Assembly: GCA_964477195.1 (NCBI GenBank)
Contig: CAYZCX010000003.1
Coordinates: forward strand, 1-64,000
Origin: JALRBM01 sp964477195
Lineage (GTDB): Bacteria; Patescibacteriota; Saccharimonadia; Saccharimonadales; Saccharimonadaceae
Length of the DNA: 64,000 nucleotides
Direction of reading: 5' to 3'
In this document: in pieces, positions 1-8,067 of the stretch
Position numbering within the stretch: the stretch's first letter is position 1
Layout: each line of letters starts with the position of its first letter
Position numbers and translations under genes: made by a program
Notes under the pieces: generated by a model
The model's database searches: none
What the model saw: only the letters and a program-made list of their open reading frames with translations
What the model was told of the DNA's origin: nothing

Positions 1-1
1 A

Positions 2-1489
2 GTCATCACTGTTCCTGCATACTTCGACGACTCACAGCGCCAGGCAACCAAAGATGCTGGTAAGATTGCCGGACTTGAAGTCAAACGAATTATTAACGAG
101 CCAACCGCAGCCGCGCTTGCCTACGGCCTTGATAGCAAAAAAGACGAGAAGATTGCCGTGTTTGACCTCGGTGGTGGTACGTTTGATGTTTCTATTCTTG
201 AGCTTGGAGACGGTGTCTTCGAAGTTCGCGCTACAAATGGTGACACTCACCTTGGTGGAGAAGATTTCGACAATCGTATCGTCAACCACTTCCTTGATGT
301 CTTCAAGCAAAACGAAGGTATCGATCTCAAGGGCGACAAAGCAGCAATGCAGCGTCTTAAGGATGAAGCCGAGAAAGCTAAGAAAGAACTATCAAGCACA
401 ACCGAAACCGAAATCAACCTGCCATTTATTACCGCTGATGCGGATGGACCAAAGCACTTTGAATACAAGCTAACACGTGCCAAACTCGAAGAACTCGTCA
501 AAGATCTCATCGACCGTCTGGCCGAGCCTGTTCAAAAAGCACTGAAGGACGCCGATCTCAAGGCGAGTGAAGTCGACGAAATCGTGCTTGTTGGTGGTAT
601 GACTCGTATGCCAGCAGTTGTCGAGAAGGTAAAGTCTATCTTTGGTAAAGATCCGCTCAAGGGTGTGAACCCAGACGAAGTTGTGGCAGTTGGTGCGGCG
701 ATTCAGGGTGGTGTACTCCAGGGTGATGTCAAAGATGTATTGCTTCTCGATGTGACACCACTTTCTCTTGGTATCGAAACTATGGGCGGTGTATCGACCA
801 AGCTTATTGAACGCAACACAACTATCCCAACCAGCAAATCGCAGGTATTCTCGACTGCAGCAGATAGCCAGCCACAGGTAGAGATTCATGTACTCCAGGG
901 CGAGCGCGAAATGGCCAGCGATAACAAATCTCTCGGTCGATTTATCCTTGATGGTATTGCCCCCGCTCCTCGCGGTGTACCGCAAATCGAAGTGACCTTC
1001 AATCTTGATGCCAATGGTATCCTCAATGTGACCGCCAAAGACAAGGGAACCGGTAAAGAACAATCAATTACCATCCAGGACAGTGGCAACATGAGCAAAG
1101 AAGACATCGAAAAAGCTCAAAAAGAAGCTGAAGCTCATGCCGACGAAGATAAGAAAAAACGTGAAGCTGTCGAAGCTCGCAACACACTTGAAAATGCAAT
1201 CTACCAGGCTGAAAAAATGCCAGATGAATTCAAGGACAAAATCAGTGACGAAGACAAAAAAGTAATTACTGATGCTGTTGAAGAAGCCAAAAAACACAAA
1301 GATGCCGAAGATAAGGATGAACTTGAGAAAGCTGCAAAAGAACTCCTCGAGAAAGTTCAAGCAATCGGCGCCAAGCTTTACGAAGCTGCAAAAGACGAAG
1401 CGCCAAAAACCGAGGGTGAAAACCCTGAAAAGAAGAGTAGCGACGAACCTGTTGAAGGTGAAGTTGTCGACGAAAAAGACAAAAAGTAG
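2..1489 (+). CDS. dnaK: Chaperone DnaK, 3' part (start lies outside the window)
   Basis: Hsp70 chaperone that binds unfolded peptides in an ATP-dependent cycle with DnaJ and GrpE in the cytoplasm. The frame is open from base 2 and begins inside the nucleotide-binding domain with VPAYFDDSQRQATKDAG, followed by NEPTAAALAYG, the phosphate-2 loop FDLGGGTFDVS and the adenosine-site stretch VLVGGMTRMP. The interdomain linker VLLLDVTPLSLG and the substrate-binding beta domain follow, then a charged helical lid and an acidic Lys/Glu-rich tail ending EKDKK. About 495 residues are present; roughly the first 140 are missing. No frameshift is visible. Several kilobases and six GC-rich units separate it from dnaJ, which is often adjacent in other bacteria. 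Identification is essentially certain. Confidence 0.97.
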   Translation, partial: VITVPAYFDDSQRQATKDAGKIAGLEVKRIINEPTAAALAYGLDSKKDEKIAVFDLGGGTFDVSILELGDGVFEVRATNGDTHLGGEDFDNRIVNHFLDVFKQNEGIDLKGDKAAMQRLKDEAEKAKKELSSTTETEINLPFITADADGPKHFEYKLTRAKLEELVKDLIDRLAEPVQKALKDADLKASEVDEIVLVGGMTRMPAVVEKVKSIFGKDPLKGVNPDEVVAVGAAIQGGVLQGDVKDVLLLDVTPLSLGIETMGGVSTKLIERNTTIPTSKSQVFSTAADSQPQVEIHVLQGEREMASDNKSLGRFILDGIAPAPRGVPQIEVTFNLDANGILNVTAKDKGTGKEQSITIQDSGNMSKEDIEKAQKEAEAHADEDKKKREAVEARNTLENAIYQAEKMPDEFKDKISDEDKKVITDAVEEAKKHKDAEDKDELEKAAKELLEKVQAIGAKLYEAAKDEAPKTEGENPEKKSSDEPVEGEVVDEKDKK

Positions 1490-1515
1490 TCACTAGTCAC
1501 ATTATTCCAGCAAAA

Positions 1516-1546
1516 GTGAGCTCCTGCGAGGGCTCATTTTTGTTGT
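1516..1546 (+). terminator. Intrinsic terminator of dnaK
   Basis: Short hairpin with TGAGC pairing to GCTCA across a ten-base loop, followed directly by TTTTTGTTG. It lies 27 bases past the dnaK stop. Confidence 0.75.
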
Positions 1547-1593
1547 GATCAAAAAGCATAGGTGACCAGACGCTTCGTGGTAGAATAAGCTCA

Positions 1594-2178
1594 ATGAAAG
1601 CACGTACACACGACATTGCGGCTGCAACCTCTCTCTTGGCGGTCATTACATTCATGCCTGAACTGCCGACTTTTACGCTCGCCACAGTTATTGTTGCGCT
1701 TATTGCTAATCAAATTGGGGGCATCGCGCCAGATATCGATCAACCAACAGCGCCGTTTTGGCGTAATCTTCCGATCGGGGGGATATTCGGGAAACTGATT
1801 GCAAAAATGTTGGGCGGTCATCGCTTTCTAAGTCACTCACTTGTCGGTGTAGCATTGTTCGGATTTCTATCATATTTGCTACTGAGCGCGCTGCAGCCTA
1901 TTATCCTGAATGTCCAAATATATTATGTCTGGTGTGCGTTTATGATAGGATTTGTCTCGCATCTCGTCATGGATACACTGACAAAAGAAGGGGTGCCGTG
2001 GTTACTGCCAATACCAGTCAAGTTCGGTTTTCTGCCTATAAAAAAATTGCGGATTACAACCGGCAAGTGGGCAGAAAGCTTAATCGTGCTACCCGCTCTC
2101 GTTCTTCTTTTTGGAGGAATATGCACCTTGGAATATGCGCAGCTGCTTGTATTGGTGCGTGAGCACATCGTGCATTAG
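1594..2178 (+). CDS. DUF457/YdjM-type membrane-bound metal-dependent hydrolase
   Basis: Predicted integral membrane protein of 194 residues related to the YdjM/DUF457 family of presumed metal-dependent membrane hydrolases, whose substrate is not established. Visible family features are the early THD motif (residues 5-7), GGIAPDIDQP with two Asp, GGHRFLSHSL with the HR..SHS signature, and SHLVMDTLTKEG with H..MD. About four hydrophobic segments lie between these motifs. The start ATG is only seven bases after a TAGAAT -10 box (1581-1586) and no Shine-Dalgarno is seen, suggesting a leaderless mRNA. It stands alone between dnaK and a convergent GC-rich gene. Family assignment is good; biochemical role unknown. 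Confidence 0.8.
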   Translation: MKARTHDIAAATSLLAVITFMPELPTFTLATVIVALIANQIGGIAPDIDQPTAPFWRNLPIGGIFGKLIAKMLGGHRFLSHSLVGVALFGFLSYLLLSALQPIILNVQIYYVWCAFMIGFVSHLVMDTLTKEGVPWLLPIPVKFGFLPIKKLRITTGKWAESLIVLPALVLLFGGICTLEYAQLLVLVREHIVH

Positions 2179-2182
2179 GGGA

Positions 2183-2232
2183 ATAAAAAGTAAAGTGCCC
2201 CGCCGTTCCACGAGGAATGCGCGGGGGCACTC
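2183..2232 (-). terminator. GC-rich terminator of the nucleoside hydrolase-like gene
   Basis: Reading leftwards, AGTGCCCCCGC pairs with GCGGGGCACT across an 18-base loop, followed by TTTACTTTTTATT. It starts about 30 bases past the stop of the minus-strand gene and ends just past the stop of the convergent membrane hydrolase. Confidence 0.8.
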
Positions 2233-2260
2233 TACAATCATGGAGCGAGCAGGGCAAAGA

Positions 2261-3343
2261 CTACACGAATGCTGGCTGGTGGGCCGAGCTATTTACTGCT
2301 TCAAGGACAGCGCCGAGGATTCTGTGGTGCTGCGAGTTGTCGCATCCATCCGTCAGGAACCTGAGCGGCTGGTCTGGTTGCCGCGGTCCCAGATCGATTT
2401 CTCCCCAGCGACTCTCTTCGTGAGGAAGATGGGGAACATGCTCGATGCCAACCGGCGACACACTGTATCGGCCAATCTGGTCTCGTCCATTCTCCGAGAA
2501 AATTCGGTGGTGAAAAGGATCGAGGCCAAGCAGAATATGCATGAGTTCGACCGGGTGGAAGTCGTGAAGATGGGCAGGGATCCCCTGCTTCCCCCACATT
2601 TCCGGCCAGGCCTGTTCGTACATCGCCGCCAACTCTCGGGTTGCGCTTGATCGAGACAGCTTCGCAATCTCCTTGGCGCTATTGAATCCAAGTTCCGGAT
2701 CCTTCGTAATATCCGTCGGAACCATATAAAACGGCGAAGGGTAGTGCAAAAGTGCCTCACGAGCAGCGCTGGGGTCTGCCAGTGCATTGAATTGTCGTCG
2801 TCCACCTGCGAGTGTTTTGACTCGTGGGTTGAAGCCGAACATTCCCAGCTGAGCTGTGGCAATCCCAAGCTTCCCGTGAAGCATTGGTTGGCGCATCAGG
2901 TAAGCGATATCTGTCAGGGGTCCGGCACAAATGAAATGCAGCGGTCCGGTGAATGTGGCGAGATATGCGACGGCATCGTCGATATCTCCCGCCAGCTCAT
3001 GTCCCGCGTGCGCATCATCGTACACATCGGTGACACGTTCGTGAATGTGCAGGTGCTGTGGGACAGTTGAATACGGTGCTCTTCCTCCTGAAAATACCGG
3101 GACATGCTCGCCGCCATGACGCATCAGCACACCCTTGGCGTGTAATGCGTTGTCACGACGTACCGCACGGGAAGCACGTGCATTGAATGCGTACGGGACA
3201 GCGTCCATCTCTGCGGAAACTGGCCTCCCTGTCATAATGACGGCCACCAGATCAAAGCACATGGCTTTACTGATGGCGGCCATGAGCGCGAGGTAGTTGT
3301 CAGCGTCGGGGCCATCCATGGTCAATACAACCTTGGGTTTCAC
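2261..3343 (-). CDS. Divergent nucleoside hydrolase-like protein (IUNH superfamily), GC-rich unit
   Basis: Probably a member of the inosine-uridine nucleoside N-ribohydrolase fold, which splits nucleosides to ribose and free base for salvage. Support: an N-terminal Asp-rich loop after a hydrophobic strand (VVLTMDGPDADNYLAL, family pattern DtDpgxDDalAL), the strand FICAGPLTDIAYLM resembling the family GPLTNIA motif, NALADPSAAREALL followed by MVPTDIT, and a late DFHPVELMHILLG that could supply the catalytic His. One canonical Asp of the first loop is replaced by Asn-Tyr, so calcium binding may be altered and activity is uncertain. 360 residues. The start is GTG (3341-3343) with AGAAGAGAG about ten bases upstream. 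Base composition is clearly richer in G+C than flanking genes. Confidence 0.6.
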   Translation of the reverse strand: MKPKVVLTMDGPDADNYLALMAAISKAMCFDLVAVIMTGRPVSAEMDAVPYAFNARASRAVRRDNALHAKGVLMRHGGEHVPVFSGGRAPYSTVPQHLHIHERVTDVYDDAHAGHELAGDIDDAVAYLATFTGPLHFICAGPLTDIAYLMRQPMLHGKLGIATAQLGMFGFNPRVKTLAGGRRQFNALADPSAAREALLHYPSPFYMVPTDITKDPELGFNSAKEIAKLSRSSATRELAAMYEQAWPEMWGKQGIPAHLHDFHPVELMHILLGLDPFHHRIFSENGRDQIGRYSVSPVGIEHVPHLPHEESRWGEIDLGPRQPDQPLRFLTDGCDNSQHHRILGAVLEAVNSSAHQPAFV

Positions 3344-3381
3344 TGGCGCATCTCTCTTCTAGCGGATGTTACCGTTTGTCA

Positions 3382-3410
3382 TTATTACCATAAAGAGGTA
3401 TCTTACGCAA
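3382..3410 (-). promoter_or_regulatory. Promoter of the nucleoside hydrolase-like gene
   Basis: Reading leftwards, TTGCGT (3405-3410), 17-base spacer, TAATAA (3382-3387). The -35 abuts the stop codon of the upstream GGDEF gene, so the unit seems to carry its own promoter. Leader of about 30 bases. Confidence 0.5.
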
Positions 3411-4001
3411 CTAAAAGTCGCCGCGATTACTCAAGGCAATAAGCGTAGGGATATCACGAGGTGCAATACCAGCTTGGAGCGCTACCTGTGCAATATGACG
3501 AATAGCCTCTCTTGCCTCAGGGCTTTTGTACTGTTCTTGCTTCCGCCGAACTTTATCCTCATACATCAGGGCATCGGCCGCGGCGCTCAATTCATCCTCG
3601 GTCTCGTAAGGTTGGTGAAGCCGCCCGCCGATAGACACTTCTATCCCATAATCGCTCAGTGTCTCACGAATACGTTCACGAACGGCTGCAACTTCCTCTT
3701 CCGTAGTGATTCCAGAGAGTAGTACGGTAAACTCATCACCGCTCTTGTGGGCTATGAAAAGATCATCAGATCGCGTATTTGCATTGAGTACCTCAGCGAT
3801 CGTCCGAATATACTGGTCGCCTTCAGCATGGCCGTAGCGATCATTGACATCCTTCATGCCATCCGCATCAATTTCGAGGAGCGCAAATGTTCCGGGTCTC
3901 CCTGAAATAGCTCGGCCCAAGGTCGCTTCTAGCGCCCAGCGATTAGGAAGATTAGTAAGTGTGTTACGAGAGCTGTCGGGAGGATGGTCAAAGCCTGGCA
4001 T
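3411..4001 (-). CDS. Stand-alone GGDEF domain protein
   Basis: Diguanylate cyclase-type GGDEF domain of about 196 residues with no sensor domain or transmembrane segment. Visible family blocks: LTNLPNRWALE near the start, LLEIDADGMKDVNDRYGH (metal-binding Asp and the NxxxGH motif), SGDEF at residues 87-91 in place of GGDEF, and a late IGGRL strand. The metal and nucleotide residues are otherwise kept, so c-di-GMP synthesis is possible but not proven; it may instead be a binding or regulatory domain. An upstream in-frame ATG at 4025 is possible, but TATTAT at 4015-4020 reads leftwards as a -10 box and would put transcription start near 4008, favouring 4001 and a nearly leaderless mRNA. No EAL domain is seen in the window. 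Confidence 0.8.
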   Translation of the reverse strand: MPGFDHPPDSSRNTLTNLPNRWALEATLGRAISGRPGTFALLEIDADGMKDVNDRYGHAEGDQYIRTIAEVLNANTRSDDLFIAHKSGDEFTVLLSGITTEEEVAAVRERIRETLSDYGIEVSIGGRLHQPYETEDELSAAADALMYEDKVRRKQEQYKSPEAREAIRHIAQVALQAGIAPRDIPTLIALSNRGDF

Positions 4002-4087
4002 ATATGGTTTAAGTATAATATACACATATTGTGCGCGTCAAATCTTATCGCTTGTGTTTAAACTCTTTAGAGTGCTACAGTGAAGGA

Positions 4088-5734
4088 ATGGATATATACG
4101 CAGAACTTGCCAAGATTTTTAAGGGCGATGTCGATACTTCACCTGAGACACTCGAGTTTTACTCGCATGATGCTAGTCTTTTCGAACTCAAGCCTCAAGT
4201 TGTAACTTTCCCTAAGGATACTGCTGATGTCGCGACGGTAGTCAAGTTTGTTAATGAACACAAAAAAGACCATTCAGAACTAAGTATTACTCCTCGAACG
4301 CGCGGTACGTGTATGTCGGGCGGCGCAATTGGTGAGTCGATCATTCTTGATGTCAGCAAATACATGACAACTCTTTACGAAGTCACCCCTACGAGCGCCC
4401 ATGTGCAACCCGGGATGACCTACAAGAATTTCGAGGTCGAAACATTAAAACAGGGAAGTATTATGCCAAGTTTCCCGGCGAGTCGCGAGCTTGCCGGCCT
4501 TGGTGGGATGGTCAGCAACAATGCGGGGGGTGAAAAATCTCTCGAATATGGAAAGACGGATAATTTTGTCACTGAGCTAAAAGTCGTTCTCTCTGATGGC
4601 AACGAATATACCGTCAAGCCCCTCACTCGGGATGAGCTCAACGCCAAGATGGAACAAGACGACTTCGAAGGAAATCTCTATCGGCAAACATTTGAGCTTC
4701 TCGATAAACACTACGACGAGATCAAGGCGGCCGCCCCAAAGGTTACCAAAGATTCAACAGGCTATCATCTTTGGAATATATGGAATAAAGAAACCGGCAT
4801 ATTTGATCTTACGAAATTATTTGTTGGCGCTCAGGGAACGCTCGGCGTCGTCACCGATATAAAATTCCGTCTTGTCCCACAGCCGGCACACTCCGGCACA
4901 CTCGTTTGCTACATGCGAAGTATGGATAAGCTTGGTGAAGTCATTCCGGCAGTGCTTGCTCATAAGCCTGCGACATTCGAGAGTTTTGATGATAATACGC
5001 TTTGGCTCAGCTTCAAATTTTTCTTCTCTTTTATCTCACGACTGGGACTGTGGTCATGGATGAAGCTCGCACTGCAGCTCATCCCCGATGGCTTTATGCT
5101 GATAAAAGGCGTCCCGCAGTTAATTCTCCTGATTGAGTTTACCGGAGCTACTCCAGAAGAGGTAAAGCGCAAAGTCCACGAAGCCAAGCTCGACCTTAGG
5201 AGATTTGGTTTTACCTACATGGAAGAAGACGAAACTGAGGCTAAGTCAAAAAAATTCTGGCTTATGCGCCGCGAGAGTTTCAATCTGCTTCGTAGTAAAG
5301 TAAAGGACAAGCACACAGCGCCGTTTATCGACGATCTGGTGGTTGCACCTGAACATCTGACTGAATTCTTGCCAGAGCTTCGCGCCATTATCAAGAAGTA
5401 CAAACTTCTCGCCACTATAGCAGGGCACATGGGTGACGGAAACTTTCATGTCATCCCACTTATGAAAATAGAGGATCCAAGCGAACGCGCTAAGCTGGAG
5501 CCGGCTATGAAAGAAGTCAATGATCTCGTCATAAGATATGGTGGATCTGTTTCAGGCGAACACAACGATGGTCTGATTCGCGGCCCATGGCTTGAGCAAA
5601 TGTACAGCCCGAGCGTACTCGGCTACATGCGAGAGATGAAACATTTGTATGATCCACAAAATATCTTCAATCCTCATAAAAAGACCGATGCGACATGGGA
5701 GTATAGCTTTAGTCACATACGCGATAAATTCTAG
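4088..5734 (+). CDS. FAD-binding oxidase of the D-lactate/glycolate (GlcD/Dld) family
   Basis: Flavin-dependent 2-hydroxyacid oxidase/dehydrogenase, likely oxidising D-lactate or a similar acid and passing electrons on. 548 residues. The N-terminal PCMH-type FAD-binding domain shows ITPRTRGTCMSGGAIG and GLGGMVSNNAGGEKSLEYGKT (flavin phosphate and isoalloxazine contacts). The C-terminal FAD-oxidase domain has the AGHMGDGNFHV motif and SGEHNDGLIRGPWL, ending in the typical YDPQNIFNPHKK. A hydrophobic stretch about two thirds through (FFFSFISRLGLWSWMKLAL) may dock it on the membrane. Start chosen at 4088: it lies six bases after TACAGT (4076-4081, with TTGTGT 18 bases upstream), and GAAGGA precedes the ATG. 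Exact substrate is not decidable from sequence. Confidence 0.88.
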   Translation: MDIYAELAKIFKGDVDTSPETLEFYSHDASLFELKPQVVTFPKDTADVATVVKFVNEHKKDHSELSITPRTRGTCMSGGAIGESIILDVSKYMTTLYEVTPTSAHVQPGMTYKNFEVETLKQGSIMPSFPASRELAGLGGMVSNNAGGEKSLEYGKTDNFVTELKVVLSDGNEYTVKPLTRDELNAKMEQDDFEGNLYRQTFELLDKHYDEIKAAAPKVTKDSTGYHLWNIWNKETGIFDLTKLFVGAQGTLGVVTDIKFRLVPQPAHSGTLVCYMRSMDKLGEVIPAVLAHKPATFESFDDNTLWLSFKFFFSFISRLGLWSWMKLALQLIPDGFMLIKGVPQLILLIEFTGATPEEVKRKVHEAKLDLRRFGFTYMEEDETEAKSKKFWLMRRESFNLLRSKVKDKHTAPFIDDLVVAPEHLTEFLPELRAIIKKYKLLATIAGHMGDGNFHVIPLMKIEDPSERAKLEPAMKEVNDLVIRYGGSVSGEHNDGLIRGPWLEQMYSPSVLGYMREMKHLYDPQNIFNPHKKTDATWEYSFSHIRDKF

Positions 5735-5747
5735 TGTAATGGAAAGC

Positions 5748-5779
5748 GTCCACCGGAGCGGTGAGCGCTTTCGGTGGAC
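5748..5779. terminator. Bidirectional hairpin between oxidase and receiver-domain genes
   Basis: GTCCACCG pairs with CGGTGGAC, with an inner AGCG/CGCT continuation. It lies between two convergent stops (5734 and 5787). No long T tract follows on either side, as with several other GC-rich units here. Confidence 0.65.
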
Positions 5780-5786
5780 GGTTCTA

Positions 5787-6149
5787 CTAGCTCAAGGCTT
5801 CGGCAAGGATCCTGACCGCGTACCTTTTTTCTGCCTCATCAGTGCAACCGTATTGCACCATGGTCCTGCGGTAGTCAACGCGGGTTGAAGCGGCGATCAT
5901 CACCCCGTGGTAGCCATCGGCACGTAACCTTTGGATGAACGGGATGGTGTTGAGATATCCGCCCGGTACTGCGCCATCGACGATCATGCCGACGATCTGA
6001 CCCTTTGGCGCGTTGTCGTAGTAGGATGCTGCGGCCTGGAGGCTATCTGCTGTCAGAGTGCCGATACCGGTTCCCAGCTCTTCCCATTGCTCTTTGTAGC
6101 GCCTCCTCTGAAGCTCTTCGTCTTCGATGATCAAGATGTAACGATCCAT
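5787..6149 (-). CDS. Single-domain response-regulator receiver protein
   Basis: Receiver (REC/CheY-like) fold of 120 residues with no output domain. Evidence: YILIIEDEE with the acidic pair at the end of strand 1, MIVDGAVPGG with the likely phosphoacceptor Asp58, a later MIAAST strand with the conserved Ser/Thr, and a Lys in EAEKRYA near the end of strand 5. It could act as a phosphate shuttle or protein-binding switch; no histidine kinase is in the window. GC-rich, monocistronic, with TTGGAGGA just before the ATG and a leader containing CTGTC and ATCGGAGAG as in the neighbouring unit at 7176-7553. Role unknown. Confidence 0.72.
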   Translation of the reverse strand: MDRYILIIEDEELQRRRYKEQWEELGTGIGTLTADSLQAAASYYDNAPKGQIVGMIVDGAVPGGYLNTIPFIQRLRADGYHGVMIAASTRVDYRRTMVQYGCTDEAEKRYAVRILAEALS

Positions 6150-6211
6150 GATTCCTCCAACTCGCTAGCGGAACTCTCCGATTGTAAGACAGTAATAAGT
6201 ATTACACAACA

Positions 6212-6240
6212 AAAGAGGCTTCTAATTAGAAGCCTCTTTA
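6212..6240. terminator. Bidirectional terminator
   Basis: AAAGAGGCTTC and GAAGCCTCTTT form a near-perfect stem across ATTA-type loop bases, with T-rich sequence on each side. It ends the minus-strand repeat protein gene (stop at 6262) and lies upstream of the receiver-domain gene. Confidence 0.8.
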
Positions 6241-6261
6241 TAGATTAAACCTTAGAATCAA

Positions 6262-6903
6262 CTAAATAGTTGGGAGTACGGCGACTACAGTGTTATCGCT
6301 GAGTACGTGATTTTCGACAACATTACCAGAGTTGATAGCGGTGTTGTTCGATGCAACAGTGGTATTATTTGAGTTCACATTCGCTGTGTTGTTAGTGACA
6401 TTGGTTGTTGTGTTACCAGAGTTAACGGCTGTATTGTTGTTTGAGTTGACGTTAACCGTGTTGTCTTTGATGATAACAGGGTTGATGCTGTTGTCGTTGT
6501 AGCTGTCTTTGTTGAAGCTATCTTTGATTTTGACATTTGTCACCGTCTTTACTTCGGTGTTGGTGACATTATTTGTTGTGTTAGTTGTGCTGGTATTGTT
6601 GAAAGAGTTCTTCACCGTAGGCGGTACCTGGAAGTAGCTAGCGCCGGTTGTCATTGGTGCTGGATCGGCTGAGGCGCTCTGAACCTCAGGAGCGCTTTGC
6701 TCAACAGGGGAAGTACATGTGCCAGTTGTTTGAGAAGTTGGTGCGTTAGTTTCGACGTGATTAGAGAGTGCGCTTGCGATTTCTCCTCGCATAAGTGACA
6801 TAATAACGAGAGTAGATACGATAACTGCCGCTGTGATAGAAGCAAAAATAGTGATTCCCATAAGAAATAATTGATTGTTATTTTGGAACGTTGAGTGTTG
6901 CAT
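6262..6903 (-). CDS. Membrane-anchored Asn/Thr-rich repeat protein
   Basis: 213 residues, not assignable to a known family by eye. Residues 12-38 form one strong transmembrane segment (FLMGITIFASITAAVIVSTL), followed by a Ser/Thr/Pro linker with a single Cys. The second half is a low-complexity array rich in Asn, Thr and Val with repeated units such as VNSNNNTAVNSGN, NVNSNNTTVASNN and AINSGN. The spacing (N-T-x-V-N-S-N) looks like turns of a beta-solenoid or fibrous stalk, so an extracellular surface or adhesion role is inferred. The start has GGAGGA six bases upstream of the ATG. Composition resembles core genes, not the GC-rich units next to it. Confidence 0.75.
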   Translation of the reverse strand: MQHSTFQNNNQLFLMGITIFASITAAVIVSTLVIMSLMRGEIASALSNHVETNAPTSQTTGTCTSPVEQSAPEVQSASADPAPMTTGASYFQVPPTVKNSFNNTSTTNTTNNVTNTEVKTVTNVKIKDSFNKDSYNDNSINPVIIKDNTVNVNSNNNTAVNSGNTTTNVTNNTANVNSNNTTVASNNTAINSGNVVENHVLSDNTVVAVLPTI

Positions 6904-7125
6904 ATCAGTCCTCCGAATGCTTTTTCTAAGTTATTTTTCAAGAACTCCACAGCCCTATGTCATCATACTAGTCCTGCAAACATTAAAACTAATTAAAAAA
7001 ATGTTGTAGAATAATCAATAATATTATTGAATAATGTCAATGATTGTGATCATCATCACTCCTTACACCTTAGAGCAAATCACGTGGGTATTTGGTTACT
7101 AAAACGCTATGTAAAGTACAGTAAT
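6904..7125. other. AT-rich intergenic region with a palindrome
   Basis: Holds the upstream region of the Asn-rich protein gene. A perfect 14-base palindrome CAATAATATTATTG lies at 7016-7029. I see no convincing ORF or RNA gene; the palindrome could bind a dimeric regulator. Confidence 0.45.
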
Positions 7126-7175
7126 TATTAAAAGTCGAAAGGCTCCCTTGCAGCAAAGCAAGAGAGCCTTTCGAC
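7126..7175 (-). terminator. Terminator of small Cys/His protein gene 1
   Basis: GTCGAAAGGCTC at 7134-7145 pairs perfectly with GAGCCTTTCGAC at 7164-7175; reading leftwards the stem is followed by TTTTAATAATT. The stem touches the stop codon of the gene. Confidence 0.85.
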
Positions 7176-7553
7176 CTAGTCGGTGATACAACAGCAGACG
7201 ATGATCACATCGTGGTAGGGACTGAGATTGCCGTCACCAAGCAGCTCCTTGGTTTTTTCCAGTACGGCCGGGTCTGGATGGGAAATCGAAAGTCGAGTGA
7301 GATCGTAGGTGATTCGCCATCCGTTCTCTGTGGCGTGGTAGACGGGAATGGAGTGGTCGTGCTCGGTACATACCTGACGACCCTCTTTGCGCTGTGCACG
7401 AGTCTGTGTGAGCCAGTTCTTGATGAAGCTCAAGCCACTCAGAACAGATGCATCCTGCTCGGCAGTAGCCTTGCCACTCTCCCACAGTTCGATCAGAATG
7501 TTCTGCGTCTTGATGCCCTGGCAGCCTACCCTGTGCGTGTGCCGGTCGCTCAT
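7176..7553 (-). CDS. Small Cys/His protein, member 1 of a three-gene paralog array
   Basis: 125-residue soluble protein of no family known to me. It aligns along its length with the next gene (7660-8052) and more weakly with 8170-8553. Shared features: His at 7 and Cys at 11 (THRVGC), a central helix GLSFIKNWLTQTRAQR, then CTEHDHSIPVYHA, the segment ITYDLTRLSISHPDPAVLEKTKELL, and a C-terminal VIIVCCCITD strand. The conserved Cys and His suggest a metal site or disulfides (inference). GC-rich, own promoter with a motif shared with its paralog, GGAGAG before the ATG, and a stem terminator at the stop. Probably produced by duplication. Confidence 0.7.
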   Translation of the reverse strand: MSDRHTHRVGCQGIKTQNILIELWESGKATAEQDASVLSGLSFIKNWLTQTRAQRKEGRQVCTEHDHSIPVYHATENGWRITYDLTRLSISHPDPAVLEKTKELLGDGNLSPYHDVIIVCCCITD

Positions 7554-7566
7554 GGTCTCTCCGATG

Positions 7567-7618
7567 TAGGTCGAGTCTAATGACAGAGTAACTATAATAC
7601 ACTTGTCTCTTTTGTGAA
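7567..7618 (-). promoter_or_regulatory. Promoter and conserved leader box, array gene 1
   Basis: Reading leftwards: TTCACA (7613-7618), 16-base spacer, TATAGT (7591-7596), then a box down to 7567. The 30 bases 7567-7596 match 8068-8097 upstream of gene 2 at 26 positions. Confidence 0.7.
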
Positions 7619-7652
7619 AGTGAAGAGACGGGAAGTCCCCTCGCCCTCACTT
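7619..7652 (-). terminator. Imperfect hairpin after array gene 2
   Basis: Reading leftwards, AAGTGAGGGCGAGGGGACTT pairs imperfectly with the following CCCGTCTCTTCACTT. It lies directly upstream of the -35 box of array gene 1, insulating the two units. Confidence 0.6.
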
Positions 7653-7659
7653 TTGCTTG

Positions 7660-8052
7660 TCAGAGATTGTCGGCACAGCAGTAGATAACGATTGTCTCAT
7701 CATCTTCACTGAAATCGCCACCCCGCAGCAGGTACTTTGCTTCTCGCAGCACCTGTTGATCGGAGTGGATCATGACAAGTCGCGTAAGATCATGGGTGGC
7801 AATCCACCCATGGTGTGCCGAATGGAACGTTGCGGTGATGTGGTCGTGCACAGTGCAGCTGTGACCGCTTGTACGCTCGGCACGGTCCTGATTGAGCCAC
7901 GTCTCAATATAGCGAAGTCCTTGCCGTATAGGAGTATTTGGGTCTGAAAGATGGGTCGTCTCTGCCATTTCTATGGCATTTCGCACACCAGCCAGAACGA
8001 GTTGAGTCTCCATGCCGTGGCAATCTGTTGCATGAGTACGCAGCTGAGTCAC
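7660..8052 (-). CDS. Small Cys/His protein, member 2 of the paralog array
   Basis: 130 residues, paralog of the gene to its left. Matching blocks: HATDC near the N-terminus (His7, Cys11), GLRYIETWLNQDRAER, CTVHDHITATFHSAHHGW, ATHDLTRLVMIHSDQQVLREAKYLL and a C-terminal IVIYCCADNL. Function unknown. The His-rich centre (HDH and AHH) together with the Cys pair could bind metal, which is inference. Start is GTG (8050-8052) preceded by GGAGAAG. Monocistronic with a strong promoter. Confidence 0.7.
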   Translation of the reverse strand: MTQLRTHATDCHGMETQLVLAGVRNAIEMAETTHLSDPNTPIRQGLRYIETWLNQDRAERTSGHSCTVHDHITATFHSAHHGWIATHDLTRLVMIHSDQQVLREAKYLLRGGDFSEDDETIVIYCCADNL

Positions 8053-8067
8053 GTTTCTTCTCCAAAC

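Noticed and set aside
470..1063. Minus-strand open frame of 197 codons within dnaK
   Set aside because: Antisense to a certain gene; composition is that of a shadow frame.
2111..2650. Plus-strand open frame of 179 codons
   Set aside because: Crosses the end of the membrane hydrolase, a terminator hairpin and the antisense of the nucleoside hydrolase-like gene.
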